From: Polynucleobacter sp. es-EL-1
GTDB lineage: Bacteria > Pseudomonadota > Gammaproteobacteria > Burkholderiales > Burkholderiaceae
Direction: 5' to 3'
Length of the DNA: 64,000 nt
Assembly: GCF_018687975.1 (NCBI RefSeq)
Contig: NZ_CP061310.1
Coordinates: 1,736,001 to 1,800,000, forward strand
Part shown: in pieces, positions 61,242 through 64,000 of the stretch
Position numbering within the stretch: position 1 is the stretch's first letter
Layout: every line of letters starts with the position of its first letter
Program-made: the position numbers and the translations under genes
The notes under the pieces: generated by a model
Told to the model about the DNA's origin: nothing
Seen by the model: only the letters and a program-made list of their open reading frames with translations
Database searches by the model: none

Positions 61242-62533
61242 ATCGCCCTGGTCACTCCCTACTTTCCCGCTTAAGTTTTTCTCGTCCACAAAAAAGAGAA
61301 ACGAAATCTGATCAGTATCGGCTCAGCACCAATACGATCCTAGCCATGCTCGAACAATTGCGTGGCGGATATTTAACGATGACCTTGCCCAATAATGAGC
61401 TTCGGTCATTTGGTAATAGTGCTGAATCATTACATGCAGAGCTCCATATTCATGATTGGTCCGTCTTTAAACAAGTGCTCTCCCATGGAGATATTGGTTT
61501 TGCTGAAAGTTATATTCGTGGCCAATGGAATACGCCGGATTTGAAATCTTTACTTGAACTTGCCATACACAATCGTGCAATCCTTGAGAAAGCAATCTAT
61601 GGCAGTTGGCTTGGCTCTATTGCCTACCGGCTCAGACATTGGCTAAGAGACAATAGTAAGTCTGGAAGTCGCAAAAATATTCATGCGCACTATGACTTAG
61701 GTAATGCTTTTTATACTCTTTGGCTTGACCCCACGATGAGCTATTCAAGCGCCTGGTTTGCCAATAACGATCAACAAGCTCTAGCAGATGCTCAGCGTGC
61801 CAAGATTTCCCGCATCCTGCAATCCATTCAAGCTAAACCAGGAGATCAGCTCCTAGAGGTAGGTTGTGGTTGGGGTGGATTTATGGAAGAAGCCTTAAAA
61901 AATGGGAACCATATAACTGGTCTCACCCTATCTACCGAACAGAAAGCATTTGCTAGCTTACGTCTTGAGAAAGTAAATGCGTCCTTGGAACAGAATCAAA
62001 CCTATGAGGTTCGTCTACAGGACTATCGAGATTGCCAAGAGCAGTTTGATGGCATTGCTTCTATTGAGATGTTTGAGGCGGTGGGCGAAAAACACTGGGG
62101 TGAATATTTCCAGATGATTGCTGCTCGCTTAAAAGCTGGTGGCAGGGCTTGCATTCAAACTATTGTGATCGCCGAGGAATTGTTTGAGCGCTATCGTCAC
62201 AGTACGGACTTCATTCAGCAATATGTCTTTCCAGGTGGCATGCTGCCATCTCCCGCTAAATTTAAAGCAGCAGCAGCAAAGGCTGGCCTTGAAGTTGAAT
62301 CTGAGTTCGCCTTTGGTTTGGACTATGCAAAAACTCTATGTATTTGGCGCGATAGTTTTAATCAAAAAATTGAAGAGGTATATCGCCTTGGCTTTGATGA
62401 AGCCTTTGTTCGTCTCTGGAATTTCTACCTCATGTATTGCGCGGCTGGCTTTACTCAAAAGAGTATTGATGTCGTGCAATTTACCCTAAAACATCAAGCC
62501 CCTGCATTGTCGGTCGATAGATTGAGCTCATGA
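61238..62533 (+). CDS. cfa: Cyclopropane-fatty-acyl-phospholipid synthase-like methyltransferase
   Basis: AdoMet-dependent enzyme of the CFA family, 431 residues. N-terminal region (about 40-140) with LHIHDWSVFKQVLSHGDIGFAESYIRGQWNTPDLKSLL, then KNIHAHYDLGNAFYTLWLDPTMSYSSAWF, AdoMet motif LLEVGCGWGGFMEEAL, IEMFEAVGEKHW and FIQQYVFPGGMLPS. These match the Cfa family throughout; members may make cyclopropane rings or methyl-branched fatty acids, and which applies here is unknown. Overlaps its neighbours by 4 nt at each end. Symbol provisional. Confidence 0.85.
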   Translation: MNRPGHSLLSRLSFSRPQKRETKSDQYRLSTNTILAMLEQLRGGYLTMTLPNNELRSFGNSAESLHAELHIHDWSVFKQVLSHGDIGFAESYIRGQWNTPDLKSLLELAIHNRAILEKAIYGSWLGSIAYRLRHWLRDNSKSGSRKNIHAHYDLGNAFYTLWLDPTMSYSSAWFANNDQQALADAQRAKISRILQSIQAKPGDQLLEVGCGWGGFMEEALKNGNHITGLTLSTEQKAFASLRLEKVNASLEQNQTYEVRLQDYRDCQEQFDGIASIEMFEAVGEKHWGEYFQMIAARLKAGGRACIQTIVIAEELFERYRHSTDFIQQYVFPGGMLPSPAKFKAAAAKAGLEVESEFAFGLDYAKTLCIWRDSFNQKIEEVYRLGFDEAFVRLWNFYLMYCAAGFTQKSIDVVQFTLKHQAPALSVDRLSS

Positions 62534-63297
62534 AACAAAAAGGGATTAGTAACTTTTCTGGCCAACGGATTTGGATTATTGGTGCATCGAGCGGAATTGG
62601 TGAAGCCTGTGCAAAGGCACTCTTCCAAGCTGGGGCAAAAGTGGCATTATCAAGTCGCCGTGCTGAGCGCCTTACAGCCTTAGCTGATAAGCAAGATGCT
62701 TTAGTTCTTCCCCTAGATGTCACGCATCAAGAACAGTTAGCTAGTGCATATCAAACGCTTTTGCAAAACTGGGGCGGCTTAGACCTGATGCTCTTTGTCT
62801 CTGGTGTGTATACCCCACTGCGAGCGGATAACTTTGACTTTGAAGTTGCCCAAAAAACCATTGATGCCAATTTGCTAGGACCAATGCGGGCTGTGGCCAC
62901 CGTCTTGCCAGAGATGCTAAAGCAACATACTGGGCATATCGCTATTGTTGGTAGCGTCGCCGGCTACAGTGGACTCCCAAAGGCTTTGGCATATGGGCCT
63001 AGCAAAGCAGGAATTATTAATTTCTGTGAAACTTTATATTACGACCTGCTCCCGCAAGGGGTAAGCGTCCATATGATTTCACCGGGATTTGTAGCGACCG
63101 AAGCTACCGCCCAAAATGATTTTGAGATGCCTGCCTTAATTACTGCAGAAGAGGCAGCCTCAGAAATTCTCAAAGGAATACAGGCTGGTGAATTTGATAT
63201 TCACTTTCCTAAACGTTTCTCCGGTTTTCTGAAATTCTTACGAATCCTGCCCTATCCTCTTTACTTTTGGATTGTGCGTCGCTTCGTCAAAATTTAA
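62530..63297 (+). CDS. Short-chain dehydrogenase/reductase
   Basis: 255 residues, classical SDR: cofactor motif IIGASSGIGEACAKALFQAGA, acidic DVTHQ at strand 4, NAG-equivalent VSGVYTPL, active site Ser in GSVAGYSGLPKALAYGPSKAG (Y-x3-K). A hydrophobic C-terminus (FLRILPYPLYFWIVRR) suggests membrane association. Ends the peroxidase-lipid operon and abuts the dsbA stop with no gap. Confidence 0.9.
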   Translation: MKQKGISNFSGQRIWIIGASSGIGEACAKALFQAGAKVALSSRRAERLTALADKQDALVLPLDVTHQEQLASAYQTLLQNWGGLDLMLFVSGVYTPLRADNFDFEVAQKTIDANLLGPMRAVATVLPEMLKQHTGHIAIVGSVAGYSGLPKALAYGPSKAGIINFCETLYYDLLPQGVSVHMISPGFVATEATAQNDFEMPALITAEEAASEILKGIQAGEFDIHFPKRFSGFLKFLRILPYPLYFWIVRRFVKI

Positions 63298-63957
63298 TTA
63301 TTGCTTGTAGTTGTTTTTGCGGATTTTTTCTTCCAAGAAATCCATCGCCACAATCGATTTTGCTTTAGTACCAGCAATTGATGGTGAAGTGACATAGCGA
63401 CCTTGCATCACAATCGTTGGAACACCATCAATGCGATAAGCATCGGCCATTTGTCGTGCTGCACGGGCTTTTGAAATCACAGCAAATGAACGATAGGCTG
63501 CCAAGAAAGTATTGCGATCAACCCCTTGTGAGGCGACCCAATCTGCAATCTCATTCTCAGTCATCAGGCGTTTATTTTCTTTATGCATGGCGTACATCAC
63601 CTTGTCATTCAGAGCATCGCCTTTACCGATGGCCTCAAGCGCATAAAACAACTGGCTATGGGGCATAAAGTCATCACGGAAAGCAACGGGCACCTTACGG
63701 AAGCTCACATCTTTAGGCTGACGCTTGAGCCAAGCTTTTAACTCAGGCTCAAAGTCATAACAATGGGGACACCCGTACCAGAAAAACTCTATGACCTCGA
63801 CCTTACCCTTAGTCTCAACTGGCTGCGGGACGGGCATGACTCGATAGTCAAATCCCTCTTCAATTTTCGGGCCTTGAGCCTTCGCAATGCCAGAGAGTGA
63901 AATCGCTAAAGCAATGCTGGCGCAAGATAAAAATAATCGTTTAGAGAATGAAATCAT
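63298..63957 (-). CDS. dsbA: Thiol:disulfide interchange protein DsbA
   Basis: Periplasmic disulfide oxidant, 219 residues: signal peptide (FLSCASIALAISLSGIAKA), thioredoxin fold with CPHC in FFWYGCPHCYDFEPEL (about 58-61), helical insert, and cis-Pro segment IDGVPTIVMQGRYV. The upstream gene on this strand, cut by the window end, overlaps its ATG by 4 nt. Convergent and touching the SDR gene. Confidence 0.96.
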   Translation of the reverse strand: MISFSKRLFLSCASIALAISLSGIAKAQGPKIEEGFDYRVMPVPQPVETKGKVEVIEFFWYGCPHCYDFEPELKAWLKRQPKDVSFRKVPVAFRDDFMPHSQLFYALEAIGKGDALNDKVMYAMHKENKRLMTENEIADWVASQGVDRNTFLAAYRSFAVISKARAARQMADAYRIDGVPTIVMQGRYVTSPSIAGTKAKSIVAMDFLEEKIRKNNYKQ

Positions 63958-64000
63958 GATTTGCTTGATTTAATAACAGTTGATTTAATGCCCATGCCGG
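63954..64000 (-). CDS. C-terminal fragment of an upstream gene, possibly a SPOR-domain protein (cut by window end)
   Basis: Read on the minus strand, an open frame ends GMGIKSTVIKSSKS and stops in an ATGA overlap with dsbA. In Burkholderiales an FtsN-like SPOR-domain gene commonly precedes dsbA, and a GIKSTVIK-type ending fits the last strand of a SPOR domain. Only 15 codons are visible, so the call rests mostly on position. Confidence 0.35.
   Translation of the reverse strand, partial: GMGIKSTVIKSSKS

Noticed and set aside
1..64000. CRISPR arrays, prophage, insertion sequences or defence islands
   Set aside because: Reading both strands showed no regularly spaced repeats, transposase, integrase, terminal inverted repeats or restriction/toxin genes; the gene content is conserved chromosomal core.

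Overview
The window looks like chromosomal housekeeping DNA of a betaproteobacterium in the Burkholderiales, most likely a Polynucleobacter-like freshwater bacterium. This is judged from gene order and protein flavour only; no search was run. Supporting marks are the blocks uvrA / MFS / ssb, kdsD-kdsC-lptCAB-(rpoN)-hpf-ptsN-hprK-rapZ, LolB-ispE-tRNA-Gln-prs-rplY-pth, and ctaC-ctaD-ctaG-ctaE with SURF1-ctaA-ctaB-SCO, together with moderate GC, very short gaps and many 1-20 nt gene overlaps typical of a streamlined genome. I see no phage, IS element, CRISPR array or genomic-island signature, and no gene-free stretch longer than 300 bases.

Layout. 1-7.5 kb: queF (cut by the window edge), ssb, an MFS transporter, uvrA and a Kef-type antiporter. 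7.5-14 kb: Kdo synthesis and LPS transport (kdsD, kdsC, lptC, lptA, lptB), then a decayed rpoN remnant, hpf, ptsN, hprK and rapZ. 14-21 kb: mutM-mutY, a TPR-LolB fusion, ispE, tRNA-Gln, prs, rplY and pth. 21-27 kb: ferredoxin, coaD, rsmD, an M16 peptidase pair, ftsY, and rpoH under a CIRCE operator. 27-36 kb: heme A synthesis, assembly factors and subunits of a caa3-type cytochrome oxidase. 36-43.5 kb: a methyltransferase, comF, trmL, gpsA, secB, grxC, rhodanese, gpmA, a carboxyl-terminal protease and moeB. 43.5-48.3 kb: a permease-less PTS (ptsI, ptsH, EIIA) co-directional with gshA-gshB. 48.3-51 kb: amt, glnK and a TorF-like porin. 51-58.4 kb: ubiK, lipoate synthesis (lipA, lipB, ybeD), hydrolase, thin ferredoxin, VanZ protein, birA, coaX and rfaE2. 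58.5-63.3 kb: an operon of glutathione peroxidase, FAD amine oxidase, DUF1365, Cfa-like methyltransferase and SDR, meeting dsbA head-on.

How the parts work together. HPr keeps both His15 and Ser46, matching the EI, EIIA-Man, EIIA-Ntr and HprK encoded here: a regulatory phosphorelay without a sugar permease in view. The sigma-54 gene usually found between lptB and hpf survives only as a ~136-bp frameshifted fragment, which changes how nitrogen genes such as glnK-amt can be controlled. Other points worth a second look are rsmD, which seems to start at AUA, a TPR protein fused to LolB with no lipobox, a MutY with an enlarged Fe-S loop, and the Gpx-linked lipid-modification operon. None is a clear new defence or mobile system; the rpoN decay and the lipid operon are the strongest leads.
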